Positions 26,020-34,911 of a DNA stretch of 40,518 bases are shown in pieces (positions within the stretch are counted from its first letter, which is position 1; every line of letters starts with the position of its first letter). The notes beneath the pieces are model-generated. The model was not told the DNA's origin. It saw only the letters and a program-made list of their open reading frames with translations, and did not search any database. This DNA is from Pirellula sp. (GTDB taxonomy: Bacteria; Planctomycetota; Planctomycetia; Pirellulales; Pirellulaceae): the NCBI GenBank assembly GCA_021300155.1, contig JAJTID010000049.1, forward strand, positions 1-40,518. The letters run 5' to 3'. The position numbers and the translations under genes were made by a program.

Positions 26020-27885
26020 GTGAAGAAAACTTGGATTCATGGGCTGGCATTGTCCGTTGGAGTGACGACGCTCCCCTCTGTAGCATCCGCCCAATACACG
26101 ATTGGTCAGAACAACGGCTTGGGAGCTAGCTCGTTTCAGCTTCCACCATTACCCCCTAAGCCTGGCTATGCAGCACCGCAGCAAACGGCTCTAGTCGCAT
26201 ACGCCCAACAAGGCAATGCGATCGGAAGTGGGGCACTGGAGCATGTGCATGTTCCTCAACAGCTACAACTACCAGCACAACAACAGCCAGTGCAACCATC
26301 GCAGTATCAGTCGGATCCCTACGGCATTCCGCAGGCTGCTCAGCCGTATGAGTCAACGAATGCGCCTATCCACTCCCATTCGATGCCGTCCAATACAATG
26401 CAATCGAATTCGATGCAGCACAACTCTATGCAGCCATCGTCTCCTCAAACCATCTACTCGACCCCGCCACAGGGTAGCGCTCCGGTGGCTTCGAGCAACT
26501 GCCCTGCATGTGCGTCCGGTCATTGCAGCGCTCATGGCACTGGAACTATAGCACCCAGTTATGGAGCCGCCTATGGTGTTGCCGACTATAGCGATTCCAG
26601 TTCGTGCGGTAGCTCCGCGATTGCGCTAACACCTTCCGTTGTTTCGCCAAGTCCTTGGATATTCGGCGCTAGCGGGCTGCTGTTCAATCGAGTCGACGAT
26701 TCATCTCGTAGGCTGGCTTCCAATGGAGGCAATGGAATTATCGATACCAGTGCTGCTAGAATGAGAGCCTCAGGCGGTTTTCAAGGTAGTGTGGGACGGT
26801 ACTTCGGCTGCGGACGATACGCACTCGTGGGAACCTATTGGGGTATTTTTGGCGATGAACAGGAACGGCTTTATACGCCTGGTGCTGTAGCGCCGATTCG
26901 GACGGACTTGCCATTCAATCAATTGAACATCGGTCTTTTGGCTGGGCCCGCGGTACCTAGTTGGTACGGTGCTTATATGCCCGGTGGATCCCCTAGACCC
27001 TTGTACGATGTCTATGACAGCGGCAGTACAACTTGGGACGGTAATCCGAACGGCAACATCCCTGCTCAACACACGCAGCGCATTCGACGAGACAACGACA
27101 TCCAAAATGTGGAATTGAATTTCTTCTCGTTTGCACTTGGAGGCGGTGCACGTCAAGCGTATGCAGGCGGATGTGGAACGGGCGGTTGTGGATTAGGCAG
27201 CAGGCTTGGACACGGTTCGCATGGCGGGTATGGCGGAGTTTCAGGTGACCCTTGCGGCTCTTGCGAAACAGCATGTGCTCCTGCCACAGGACCTACCGGA
27301 CCATGTGCACCATGGTTCGGCGCACAGTGCAGCAAACTGCGACTCAACACCTTTGGTGGTGTGAGATGGTTCCGTTTCGGCGATGAGTTTGAGTATGCCG
27401 CTAGCCCAACGAATAACACATTCAATGATGCGAACGATGTCTACTTCAACAGCAACGTGACAAACGACCTTGTCGGTTTTCAATTGGGATCTCTCGGCAC
27501 CTGGTGCACTGGTTCCCGATTCAATCTATTCGGTGGTACGAACTTTGGTATTTACAACAACCATATTCGAACATCGCAAAGAATTGGAACCGCGACAACC
27601 ACAGCGATGGTACGAACTCTAGGAGGTGGCGATGTTGCCTATGACTTCAGCAACACAACTGATGACATTGCGTTTATCGGAGAAGGTACGGTCGGAACCG
27701 GTGTTCGATTAAGTCGCGGGCTGACAATGAACTTGGGCTATCGAGTGACGGGCGTGAGCGGTATCGCCACAGCGGTTGGACAAATCCCAACAACATTTAC
27801 ACACCCAAGTGAAATCAACTCGATCCACAACGATAGAAGCCTGATTCTGCACGGGGCCGTTTTCGGAGCAAACTACAACTTCTAA
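26020..27885 (+). CDS. BBP7-family outer-membrane beta-barrel protein
   Basis: The frame opens at 25864, but a GTG at 26020 preceded by AAGGAG at 7 nt gives MKKTWIHGLALSVGVTTLPSVASA, a textbook signal peptide cut before QYT; this start is chosen (621 residues). A second possibility is an ATG at 25975 with AAAGGG. A Gln/Pro/Ser/Met-rich segment (with MQSNSMQHNSMQPSS) and a Cys cluster (NCPACASGHCSAHG) come first. Then follow alternating strands typical of the planctomycete BBP7 barrel (PWIFGASGLLFNRVDD, RMRASGGFQGSVGRYFGCG), a second Cys/Gly-rich insert (GGCGTGGCGLG, GSCETACAP) and LRLNTFGGVRWFRFGDEF, ending ILHGAVFGANYNF with a terminal aromatic residue as in outer-membrane barrels. Function unknown. 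A strong terminator follows. Confidence 0.88.
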   Translation: MKKTWIHGLALSVGVTTLPSVASAQYTIGQNNGLGASSFQLPPLPPKPGYAAPQQTALVAYAQQGNAIGSGALEHVHVPQQLQLPAQQQPVQPSQYQSDPYGIPQAAQPYESTNAPIHSHSMPSNTMQSNSMQHNSMQPSSPQTIYSTPPQGSAPVASSNCPACASGHCSAHGTGTIAPSYGAAYGVADYSDSSSCGSSAIALTPSVVSPSPWIFGASGLLFNRVDDSSRRLASNGGNGIIDTSAARMRASGGFQGSVGRYFGCGRYALVGTYWGIFGDEQERLYTPGAVAPIRTDLPFNQLNIGLLAGPAVPSWYGAYMPGGSPRPLYDVYDSGSTTWDGNPNGNIPAQHTQRIRRDNDIQNVELNFFSFALGGGARQAYAGGCGTGGCGLGSRLGHGSHGGYGGVSGDPCGSCETACAPATGPTGPCAPWFGAQCSKLRLNTFGGVRWFRFGDEFEYAASPTNNTFNDANDVYFNSNVTNDLVGFQLGSLGTWCTGSRFNLFGGTNFGIYNNHIRTSQRIGTATTTAMVRTLGGGDVAYDFSNTTDDIAFIGEGTVGTGVRLSRGLTMNLGYRVTGVSGIATAVGQIPTTFTHPSEINSIHNDRSLILHGAVFGANYNF

Positions 27886-27927
27886 AGTGTCTTGACTTTA
27901 GGCATAGCAATCGTTCCACAAAAAAAG

Positions 27928-27960
27928 AAAGCGAGTCGGTCAAAAAAGCCGACTCGCTTT
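27928..27960. terminator. Bidirectional Rho-independent terminator
   Basis: A perfect 12-bp stem (27928-27939 with 27949-27960, core GCGAGTCGG) has a 9-nt loop. A-rich sequence lies 5' and TCTCTT 3' on the plus strand, so the minus strand reads out into a T-run. It sits between the convergent BBP7 and TerB-like genes and can serve both. Confidence 0.88.
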
Positions 27961-28058
27961 TCTCTTGGAACCATCACTGTTCTACTGGACTCTTTTGCCA
28001 AGAGGCTCGTCCGGTTCTTGCTATCGATCTTTGTGCGGTGGCTAGAGGTGCCGTGGCT

Positions 28059-28415
28059 TTAGCCGTTTGCCGATTTGCCGACTAAACGGTCGATGAGTTT
28101 TTCTAGCTCATCTTTTTCGATATGCATCTTTGCGGCAGCCAGCGCGAAGAGTCTTTTCTCGACTTCACTTAGTTGCCCATCCGCTGCCATGATCTTCATC
28201 AGATCCGCCAGCATTGCCAACTGCTCTCCTTTTTCCTTCGGCAACTTTAGAGAAGCTTCTTCACTGAGGGCAAACGCTACGGCCTTTCCAAGATCTGCCT
28301 CTTCTAGCCCCATCTCGCTACAACGATCGACCAAAAGTGCAATCTCTCGCTCGGACAAAGCACCATCCGCAGATGCCATGATAACTAAGTTCTTGAGATG
28401 ATCGAGATGTTGCAT
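28059..28415 (-). CDS. TerB-like small helical protein
   Basis: 118 residues, all helical in appearance. Two copies of the TerB acidic motif are present: ASADGALSEREIALL (about 15-29) and AADGQLSEVEKRLFALA (about 77-93). In TerB/DjlA-type domains these Asp/Glu sites line a metal-binding pocket. No signal peptide or transmembrane segment; cytoplasmic. Single gene, divergent from the oxidoreductase and convergent with BBP7. Despite the family name, tellurite resistance is not implied. Confidence 0.82.
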   Translation of the reverse strand: MQHLDHLKNLVIMASADGALSEREIALLVDRCSEMGLEEADLGKAVAFALSEEASLKLPKEKGEQLAMLADLMKIMAADGQLSEVEKRLFALAAAKMHIEKDELEKLIDRLVGKSANG

Positions 28416-28605
28416 TTTTGTACCCGTTGTTTCGTTTAGAAAAGGCGCCGTCCTGGCGATTCGTCTCTAGCATAATCAAAACCAGCAAAGGAAATAGGCG
28501 GCGGTCAGCAGTTCGAATCCGATCCTAGGAACTTTTTGCATCCCAGGAACGAATCCTGTTAAGATAGGGGCATTATTCATCCTGTTTCCTAACCGAGGAG
28601 TCCTC

Positions 28606-29880
28606 ATGACCTTGCCGAATCGTCGCTCATTCCTTTCAACTACAACATCTACCGCTGCAGCGATTGGTGTTACCGCATCCACTGCCAAGAGCTACGGAAG
28701 AGTGATCGGCGCTAACGATCGCCTCGGAGTAGGTGTCATCGGCGGTGGTGTCATTGGCAATGCGCACTTCGATGTGATCAACAAACTCAAGGAGTCGAAT
28801 AACCTGCTTCCAGTTGCCGTTTCAGACTGCTGGATGACACGCGCAGAAGCAGGGAAACGAAAGATAGGGGCCGATGCTGCCTACAGCGAATACAAGCGAC
28901 TTATCGACCGCAAAGAAATTGATTATGTCGTTGTTGCAACCCCTGAACATTGGCATTGGACCATGACCATCGATGCAATGGACGCCGGCAAAGCAGTCTA
29001 TTGCGAAAAACCACTAACGCACACCATCCCCGAAGCCCAAGCCGTCGTCAAAAAACAAAAAGAAACCGGCAAGCCGCTCCAAGTCGGAGTTCAAGCGATG
29101 TCGGACGATAGCTATATCACCGCGCGAGATGCCATTCGGAAAGGGGTTATTGGTAAAGTCATCCAAGCGCAAATCGAATACGTCCGTCGATACGACTCGA
29201 AAAAAGGCCCATGGCGTGAACCCGAACTCGTGGCTCAACATGCGACAAAACCAGCTGACTTGGATTGGAACGCATGGTTGGGATCTGCGAAGAAAACGGA
29301 CTGGAATCCAAACCACTATTTCGAATGGAGATGCTACTCGGCTTATTCAGGCGGAATCTGCACCGATTTGTTCATCCATCGAATCACTCGAATCATGAAG
29401 GCTTGCGATTTGCTCTATCCACGCCGTGTTGTCGGGATGGGCGGAATCTGGCAATGGCCAGATGGAAGAGACCTACCCGATAATATCGAGATGATTTGCG
29501 AATACCCCCGAGGAATGACCGTATATGTGCTCGGCACTATGAGCAATCGAGTCGGAATCGATCACCTTATCCGTGGATATCGAGGTACTCTCAAGTTCAC
29601 CAAAACAGGTTGGGTAGCCGAGGATAAAGATGGCAAGATCTTGGCCGAACATACAAAAACTGGCGGCGAAGATCAGAACTTACACCATACGAATCTGCAC
29701 AATCACATTCGCAATGGTGAAACGCTCAATTGCCCTGTGGAACTCGGTTTGGCAGGTGTTGTAGCCGTCAATATGGCAAACGAAAGCTGGCGCAGCAGCA
29801 AGATGATTGGATGGGACAAAGTCAATGAAAAAATGGTTCCTGCCGATACGCTCCATCTTTCGCACGAACCAGAGGTATAG
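28606..29880 (+). CDS. Tat-exported Gfo/Idh/MocA-family oxidoreductase
   Basis: 424 residues. GAGGAG lies 5 nt before the ATG. A twin-arginine signal (NRRSFLSTTTSTAAAIG) directs the folded, cofactor-loaded protein to the periplasm. The Rossmann N-terminus is GVGVIGGGVIGNAHF; VATPEHWHWTMTIDAM and VYCEKPLTH (the EKP catalytic-Lys motif) are intact; a C-terminal alpha/beta substrate domain has SGGICTDLFIHRITR. Planctomycetes have many such paralogues, thought to act on sugars or cyclitols from extracellular polysaccharides. The substrate cannot be told from sequence, and no hydrolase or sulfatase is adjacent. It is transcribed alone. Confidence 0.92.
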   Translation: MTLPNRRSFLSTTTSTAAAIGVTASTAKSYGRVIGANDRLGVGVIGGGVIGNAHFDVINKLKESNNLLPVAVSDCWMTRAEAGKRKIGADAAYSEYKRLIDRKEIDYVVVATPEHWHWTMTIDAMDAGKAVYCEKPLTHTIPEAQAVVKKQKETGKPLQVGVQAMSDDSYITARDAIRKGVIGKVIQAQIEYVRRYDSKKGPWREPELVAQHATKPADLDWNAWLGSAKKTDWNPNHYFEWRCYSAYSGGICTDLFIHRITRIMKACDLLYPRRVVGMGGIWQWPDGRDLPDNIEMICEYPRGMTVYVLGTMSNRVGIDHLIRGYRGTLKFTKTGWVAEDKDGKILAEHTKTGGEDQNLHHTNLHNHIRNGETLNCPVELGLAGVVAVNMANESWRSSKMIGWDKVNEKMVPADTLHLSHEPEV

Positions 29881-29985
29881 CCCGCAATTCAAGCGGCACA
29901 CAGCCAATTGCTAATCCTCACTTGAGTTTTGAGTCAGGGTGGCAGATTGCAATTGCTATCATCGCGTGTCGGGCGATGCTGTCGA

Positions 29986-31185
29986 TCAACCAAAACGATA
30001 GAATCGATGTTCGCCCGATGCAGACTGGCCAGGTGGGATCTCCACGAATCCATCACACTTGGCTAATGAAGCAACGTCCCCCGATCCTTGACTCGATGCA
30101 ACGACTAGGACGCCATCCGATCGTCGCTTGACCAGTCGAAACCAAAGCAAGTCCAGTTTCTTCTCATCCTCGCACTGTACCTTTTCTATAGGTGCAACTT
30201 CTTGTTCTGCAATTCCGGCAATCGATTGCAAGAGCGATAAGCCGTAACGACGAAATGTTGTCGCAACACTTAGCGGATTTCCTGGTAAACCCAGGAGGAG
30301 CTTCCCCTCGTCTGTCGCCGCTCCCAGCATGGGCTTGCCAGGACGAATCGGGATTCTATGGAAAATGATCTTCCCACCAACTCTCTCGATCGCCTGCGGT
30401 ACAAAGTCCAAATCCCCCATCGAGACTCCGCCTGTTATCAATATCGCGTCGTGATCCACCAATGCATTGCGGATCGCTTGTTCAATCGATTCTAACGTGT
30501 CCCGCACGCGCATCCGACTGACATGAACCCACATGAACGGCGATAACATCGCTTCGAGCATAGGTCCATTCGAATCTCGTATCTGCCAGGGTTCGCACGA
30601 CTCGCCGAGCGAGATCAATTCGTCACCCGTGTTAATGATGCAAACCCGCACGCGTCGATATACCGTCAGTTGATTTGTATGAGCAAAAGATGCGATACCT
30701 GCCATGGTTTGAGGGCGAATGAGTTGCCCAGCGCTCAACACAGAATCGCCTGCCCTCGCATTCTCTCCTCGTTTTCGAATATTCTGTCCTTTACGAAGAG
30801 ACTCCAGCGGACATTGAAGTTCGATCGAATCGCCGTGTTCCAGACAATATTCGCGTTGAACCACCAGTTCAGCTTCTGCTGGGATGACTGCACCCGTAAA
30901 GATCCGAACGGCAGATCCACTTGGCAAAGATATCGGAGCCCTACCGGCAGCGACTGTTCCAACAACCGAAATGTTTCGAGAGGAAACATCGCTCCAACGC
31001 AATGCATACCCATCCATCGCAGACACATCCGCAGAGGGACTGTCGAACATTGCTGCGATCGGTTCCGCGAGCACACGCCCGAGTGCTTCTTCAAATTCGC
31101 AAGGCTCTGTTGTGGTTGTGCGAATTAAACTGCGAAGCTCGCACATCCAGGCATCGATTCTATCGACGATTGGAAGTAAATTCAT
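29986..31185 (-). CDS. moeA: Molybdopterin molybdenumtransferase MoeA
   Basis: Inserts molybdate into adenylylated molybdopterin in Mo-cofactor synthesis. 399 residues, normal length. Signatures: SAMDGYALR, VRIFTGAVIPAEA, GENARAGDSV, INTGDELI, ILITGGVSMGDLDFV, RPGKPMLGA and LLLGLPGNPLSV. A C-terminal domain of about 70 residues is present. It lies 48 nt after the MerC-like gene on the same strand and may be co-transcribed with it. No other Mo-cofactor gene is in the window. Confidence 0.95.
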   Translation of the reverse strand: MNLLPIVDRIDAWMCELRSLIRTTTTEPCEFEEALGRVLAEPIAAMFDSPSADVSAMDGYALRWSDVSSRNISVVGTVAAGRAPISLPSGSAVRIFTGAVIPAEAELVVQREYCLEHGDSIELQCPLESLRKGQNIRKRGENARAGDSVLSAGQLIRPQTMAGIASFAHTNQLTVYRRVRVCIINTGDELISLGESCEPWQIRDSNGPMLEAMLSPFMWVHVSRMRVRDTLESIEQAIRNALVDHDAILITGGVSMGDLDFVPQAIERVGGKIIFHRIPIRPGKPMLGAATDEGKLLLGLPGNPLSVATTFRRYGLSLLQSIAGIAEQEVAPIEKVQCEDEKKLDLLWFRLVKRRSDGVLVVASSQGSGDVASLAKCDGFVEIPPGQSASGEHRFYRFG

Positions 31186-31233
31186 TTCATCGATTTTAAC
31201 CGATCCACCCGGGTTGCGAAGCGGTCAGCCGAT

Positions 31234-31896
31234 CTAAGCGGCTTGCGAGGCGGAAAGCTCTGGATTCGCGATTGGCATCTCGTCGCAATCGCAGCGAGCT
31301 TGACAAACCTTAATCCCTCGCCGCAAATTCAAGAAGTGAGCGGCGATAAGTAACAATCCCCCGAGGGGTGTCATCCAGGGTTGTATCTTAGCAAAGACTG
31401 CCGATCCCATTCCAGCAAAGGCCAATTCACTTCCCGCCGATTCCGAGGTACTAGCATTGCCGGATGTAAGGTAGTGGCCAGCGTGGTCATGACCAGCATG
31501 ATCGTGGTCCGAATGGTCATGATGATCTTGGGGGCTGGTTGACGCAAAGGAGAACCCTGGCGTGCCCGATTCGGTGGAACAGCAACTGGAGCAGCAACTA
31601 TCTGGAAGCAGAAAAGCTGCTGCCAGAATAAGAGCCAGTCCCGATGTCGAAAGTCCCAGCACTCGATAATCCCGATAGCGATGGAACGCTGGCCAAATGG
31701 AGATGGAAACCAAGGAAACGCAAACCATTGCCGCTATTTGATGGAATTCAGGGCTTGCCATCCACTCGGTAAACTGCAACGTTGGTAGACAGGCGAGCAG
31801 AATAGGGGTGGCGGCGCAATGGACAGCGCATAGCGCGGATGCGGCGATTCCTAATCTGTCTTTCCAGCTACTGCCGCCGTTTTCCATGCTTTTCAC
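31234..31896 (-). CDS. MerC-domain membrane protein with His-rich loop
   Basis: 220 residues from a GTG with AGGAG 9 nt upstream; an ATG three codons later is possible but more poorly spaced. Four hydrophobic segments fit the MerC fold. ALCAVHCAATPILLACLP carries the Cys pair expected in the first helix for metal transfer. A Cys-rich stretch (DSCCSSCCS) and a His/Asp-rich loop (DHHDHSDHDHAGHDHAGH) follow, then a fourth helix and a Cys-rich tail (CQARCDCDE). The family transports Hg(II), but no merR, merA or merP is present. The His-rich loop suggests divalent metals such as zinc; the true substrate is open. Confidence 0.82.
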   Translation of the reverse strand: MKSMENGGSSWKDRLGIAASALCAVHCAATPILLACLPTLQFTEWMASPEFHQIAAMVCVSLVSISIWPAFHRYRDYRVLGLSTSGLALILAAAFLLPDSCCSSCCSTESGTPGFSFASTSPQDHHDHSDHDHAGHDHAGHYLTSGNASTSESAGSELAFAGMGSAVFAKIQPWMTPLGGLLLIAAHFLNLRRGIKVCQARCDCDEMPIANPELSASQAA

Positions 31897-31999
31897 TTAC
31901 TGCCACTCCTGAGGTCGAAACAATCCCCACATGTTATCGAGATCTATCGCTTCTGCAATGAGATTGCAATAAGATTTCTTCCCGGTTTTCCCATACTCG

Positions 32000-32722
32000 A
32001 TGAGGCCTATACCATTGGAATCGACTTTAGAGCAAGTCCGAGCGAACTACGAAAACGTTCAAAAACGCGTTGCGATCGCTGCTGAAAAGAGCGGCAGGTC
32101 GCCCGAAAGCGTGTCGATTGTTGGAGTTACAAAATATGTCTCTTCCGAGGTGGCTGGCTTTCTCGTGGAATCCGGATGTCGCGATCTTGGAGAAAGCCGG
32201 CCTCAGTCTCTTTGGGAAAAAGCCGAAAAACTTGCTGACAATTCGATTCGATGGCATTTGATCGGACATCTTCAGCGGAATAAGGCCAAACGGACGATCC
32301 CCCTTTTGCAAATGATTCACTCGATTGACTCCGAGCGCATTTTGGAACAAATCCTCGTCGATGCGTCCTCGCTCCAACATTCCGTTCAAGTGCTGCTCGA
32401 ATTGAACGTGACATCGGATCCAACTAAAACAGGATTGGCGATGGACGATGCCAAACGACTATTGGAGAAATGGTGCTGCCGCCAATCTGATCAACCTCTA
32501 TTCGCGAATGTTGTTGGATTGATGGGCATGTCCAGCCTTGGAGCAAACGAGCTTCAAGTTCACGAAGAGTTCGAGTCCATTCGCGTTACAAGAGACAAAT
32601 GGGCTCAGGAGTTCAATATCGCATTGCCTGTGTTGTCGATGGGAATGAGCGACGATTTTGAAATCGCCATCGAACATGGATCGACTCACGTTCGCTTGGG
32701 ATCGATCCTGTTTTCAGAGTAA
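32000..32722 (+). CDS. yggS: YggS-family pyridoxal-phosphate homeostasis protein
   Basis: 240 residues, a single TIM-barrel PLP-binding protein. The Schiff-base Lys is in SIVGVTKYVS; HLIGHLQRNKAKR, LLELNVTSDPTKTGLA, GLMGMSSLG, LSMGMSDDFEIAIEHGSTHVRLGSILF are all family blocks. GESRPQSLWEK replaces the E. coli-type GEN motif, as in cyanobacterial-like members. It buffers intracellular PLP and affects amino-acid balance. Divergent from the MerC-like gene with a 103-nt gap. Confidence 0.93.
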   Translation: MRPIPLESTLEQVRANYENVQKRVAIAAEKSGRSPESVSIVGVTKYVSSEVAGFLVESGCRDLGESRPQSLWEKAEKLADNSIRWHLIGHLQRNKAKRTIPLLQMIHSIDSERILEQILVDASSLQHSVQVLLELNVTSDPTKTGLAMDDAKRLLEKWCCRQSDQPLFANVVGLMGMSSLGANELQVHEEFESIRVTRDKWAQEFNIALPVLSMGMSDDFEIAIEHGSTHVRLGSILFSE

Positions 32723-32780
32723 AGGCCACCCGCCTTTTGTACGACTTTGGGACAATAGCCAATAGCCTAGACTTGCGGCA

Positions 32781-33216
32781 TTACTTCTCGGTAGCTTGAC
32801 GTTTGGCGGAGAATTCAATCTCACCTTCGTTGCCATCGAGGTCGTATTGGATTTTTCCCTTGATCAGGTTTCCGTACGGACGCCCTGAGTAGTCCGCTTT
32901 GATCACGCGACCTTGGATGGTGGTTTCCATGTGAAACTCCAAATAGTTTTCACGAATTCGCAGATTGGTTGCGTCGACCACAGTCCCTTCAGCAACCGTG
33001 TATTTCCCGAGTAGTTTGTCACTTGATTTGGTGATCACAATCGATGGCTCCAGTTTATTTCCGTCTGCATCAATGACGATGTTCCATTGTCCAACGCCAG
33101 GTACCGGAGGGATCCTGCGGTCCACTCTGAGCCGATGCAATCGAGCTAATCGAGAACAGTGCAGCCAACGAAAGGAGTTGGAGAATAGCCGGCATAAACT
33201 TTACGTTACGAATCAT
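32781..33216 (-). pseudogene. Small exported protein gene split by a frameshift
   Basis: Two minus-strand frames appear to be halves of one gene. Frame A starts at an ATG at 33216, reads MIRNVKFMPAILQLLSLAAL, a signal peptide ending ASAQ, then DPSGTWRWTMEH, and stops at 33070. Frame B overlaps it (openable from 33140) and continues DADGNKLEPSIVITKSSDKL, ADYSGRPYGNLIKGKI and EGEIEFSAKR to the stop at 32781. In planctomycete secreted lipocalin-like small proteins, a GTW-W start is followed directly by the K/L-rich strands and a GKI/GK ending, so A then B is the natural order, with one surplus base near 33080-33100. Either a recent pseudogene or a base-call error. Function unknown. Confidence 0.7.
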
Positions 33217-33372
33217 GGTACGAATCCATCAGGGAGAGGTGGAAATAGGCAACAGACGAAACAGAGGATTGTAGTTACACTTTTTTACGGGACAGGATTG
33301 ATGTACTTTTCGGAGCGAAGTAGAAATCCATCGACCTCTGTTTTGAACACGATTTTACAAACATCCGATGCC

Positions 33373-33867
33373 ATGAACCGATTCGAACATATTCGGCACA
33401 AACCACCGACGGAATTGAAAGGGCCGAGAGAGCTATTGCTCGTATTAGCGCCCATGCGTAGTAACGTCAACCTAAGTCGTATCGTGCGGCTTGCAGGGTG
33501 CGCAGGAATCACTCAATTGATCCAATGTGGTCCGGGACGCGTCGATCGTGAAATAGCTCGCGATGCGATTGATGTTGTTAACATCACGCAGCGCCGTTCG
33601 CTAGCTCCTGTGCTAGATCAACTCGCCGCCGAAGGATACCAATGCGTGGGATTGGAGCAGACTTCCGGGTCCGAATCTCTTTTTGATTTCCAATTCGTTT
33701 CAAAAACAGCGATCGTTATTGGTAGCGAACGTGAGGGCCTCAATCAAGAAGAGTTGAACAAACTTGATCGTGTTGTCGAAATCCCGGTCTTTGGCAAGCC
33801 ATACTCATACAACGTTGCGACTGCAACAACGATGGCTGTTTATGAATACTGCCGGCAGTTCGCGTGA
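33373..33867 (+). CDS. TrmH/SpoU-family (SPOUT) RNA methyltransferase
   Basis: The open frame reaches back to 32965, but the first 136 codons lie opposite the frameshifted gene and do not look homologous; the ATG at 33373 gives MNRFEHIRHKPPTEL, a normal start for the family (164 residues). Motif 1: LAPMRSNVNLSRIVRLAGC. Motif 2: AIVIGSEREGLNQEEL. Motif 3: VVEIPVFGKPYSYNVATATTMAVYEY. These build the knotted SAM-binding site; it probably methylates a ribose 2'-OH in tRNA or rRNA. The usual SLN of motif 3 is SYN here. The exact RNA target is unknown. Confidence 0.88.
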   Translation: MNRFEHIRHKPPTELKGPRELLLVLAPMRSNVNLSRIVRLAGCAGITQLIQCGPGRVDREIARDAIDVVNITQRRSLAPVLDQLAAEGYQCVGLEQTSGSESLFDFQFVSKTAIVIGSEREGLNQEELNKLDRVVEIPVFGKPYSYNVATATTMAVYEYCRQFA

Positions 33868-33929
33868 GTTCAACGCCAATCATCAACAGCAGCCAATCTA
33901 AAAAGCATGAGAGATAGGAAGAGCAGCAT

Positions 33930-34862
33930 ATGGAAAACGTATTCATAATACATAACCGGTTACTTGTATCGATCGCTGCCATGTCTATTCTATTCATCGG
34001 TAATGCGGTTGCTCAGGACTTAGGGAATGCTGGTTCCATTCCGCGACTGGACTCTGTCGAACCAGATCTGCAAGTTCCATCCATCAGCGACATGAAACCA
34101 GCTCCGGGTCGACGTGTTTTCGTGTTCGATACCAACAAAAAAGAGAATGGGCTCTATCATTGCCTCTACTTGCCAAAAGACTGGAATCCGTCGCACAAGT
34201 ATCCACTGTTAGTAGAGTTTGGAGGCAATCAACATAATGGGAAGCTTGGCGATGTCTCCACGGGATTGCCCGAGGATTGCAGCCTGGGGTTCGGGCTGTC
34301 TGCCGGAGTTGGATGTATCTGGGTTTCGCTGCCTTGTGTCGATCATTCGGGGACCAAGGTAACGAAAACCTGGTGGGGCGATCCGCCGAATTACAATCCA
34401 CAACCCACGATAGACTATTGCCTGAAGACGATTGATTCCATATGCGAACAGTATGGTGCCGATCGAAGTCGAATCATCCTTTGCGGATTTTCACGAGGCG
34501 CGATCGCTTGCAACTACCTCGGATTGCAGGATGAAGAAATCTCCAAAATATGGAAAGGATTCTTTGTCTACAGCCATTACGATGGAGTGCGCAAATGGCC
34601 ATTCACACAAAGCGAATCTGGCAATGCAGTCTCGCGTCTAGCGAGACTGAACGGGCGAAAGCAATTTGTTTGCGACGAAGATCTTGCTGGATTGAAGCGG
34701 ACCGAATCATTGATTTCCCAAGCAGTGAGCGATGGCAGCATCACGTATGCTTCCACCGGATTTCAAAATCACAGCGACAAATGGATACTTCGTCCGTGCC
34801 CAGCTCGAGACCAAGCACGAGAATGGCTTGCTAAGGTCTTACAGGATACCGCACCGCAATAA
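33930..34862 (+). CDS. Exported esterase/PHB-depolymerase-like alpha/beta hydrolase
   Basis: 310 residues. Signal peptide: LLVSIAAMSILFIGNAVAQ. The core shows YHCLYLPKDWNPSHKYPLLVEFGG (oxyanion strand), the nucleophile elbow IILCGFSRGAIACNYLG with the catalytic Ser, and FQNHSDKWILRPCPARDQAREWL with the probable catalytic His. This is the fold of feruloyl/acetylxylan esterases and PHB-depolymerase-like enzymes; it may remove acyl groups from polysaccharides outside the cell. The substrate is unknown. Four conserved-looking Cys could form disulfides. It is followed by the decayed TerB/DUF533 tail on the opposite strand. Confidence 0.82.
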   Translation: MENVFIIHNRLLVSIAAMSILFIGNAVAQDLGNAGSIPRLDSVEPDLQVPSISDMKPAPGRRVFVFDTNKKENGLYHCLYLPKDWNPSHKYPLLVEFGGNQHNGKLGDVSTGLPEDCSLGFGLSAGVGCIWVSLPCVDHSGTKVTKTWWGDPPNYNPQPTIDYCLKTIDSICEQYGADRSRIILCGFSRGAIACNYLGLQDEEISKIWKGFFVYSHYDGVRKWPFTQSESGNAVSRLARLNGRKQFVCDEDLAGLKRTESLISQAVSDGSITYASTGFQNHSDKWILRPCPARDQAREWLAKVLQDTAPQ

Positions 34863-34911
34863 CGAAACGTGGTGCCTGCCTCAGGTATGCCAGTCGAACT
34901 ATTGCCTTGAA

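Noticed and set aside
28500-28530. Possible tRNA T-arm (AGTTCGAATCC)
   Set aside because: No acceptor, D or anticodon stems can be built around it.
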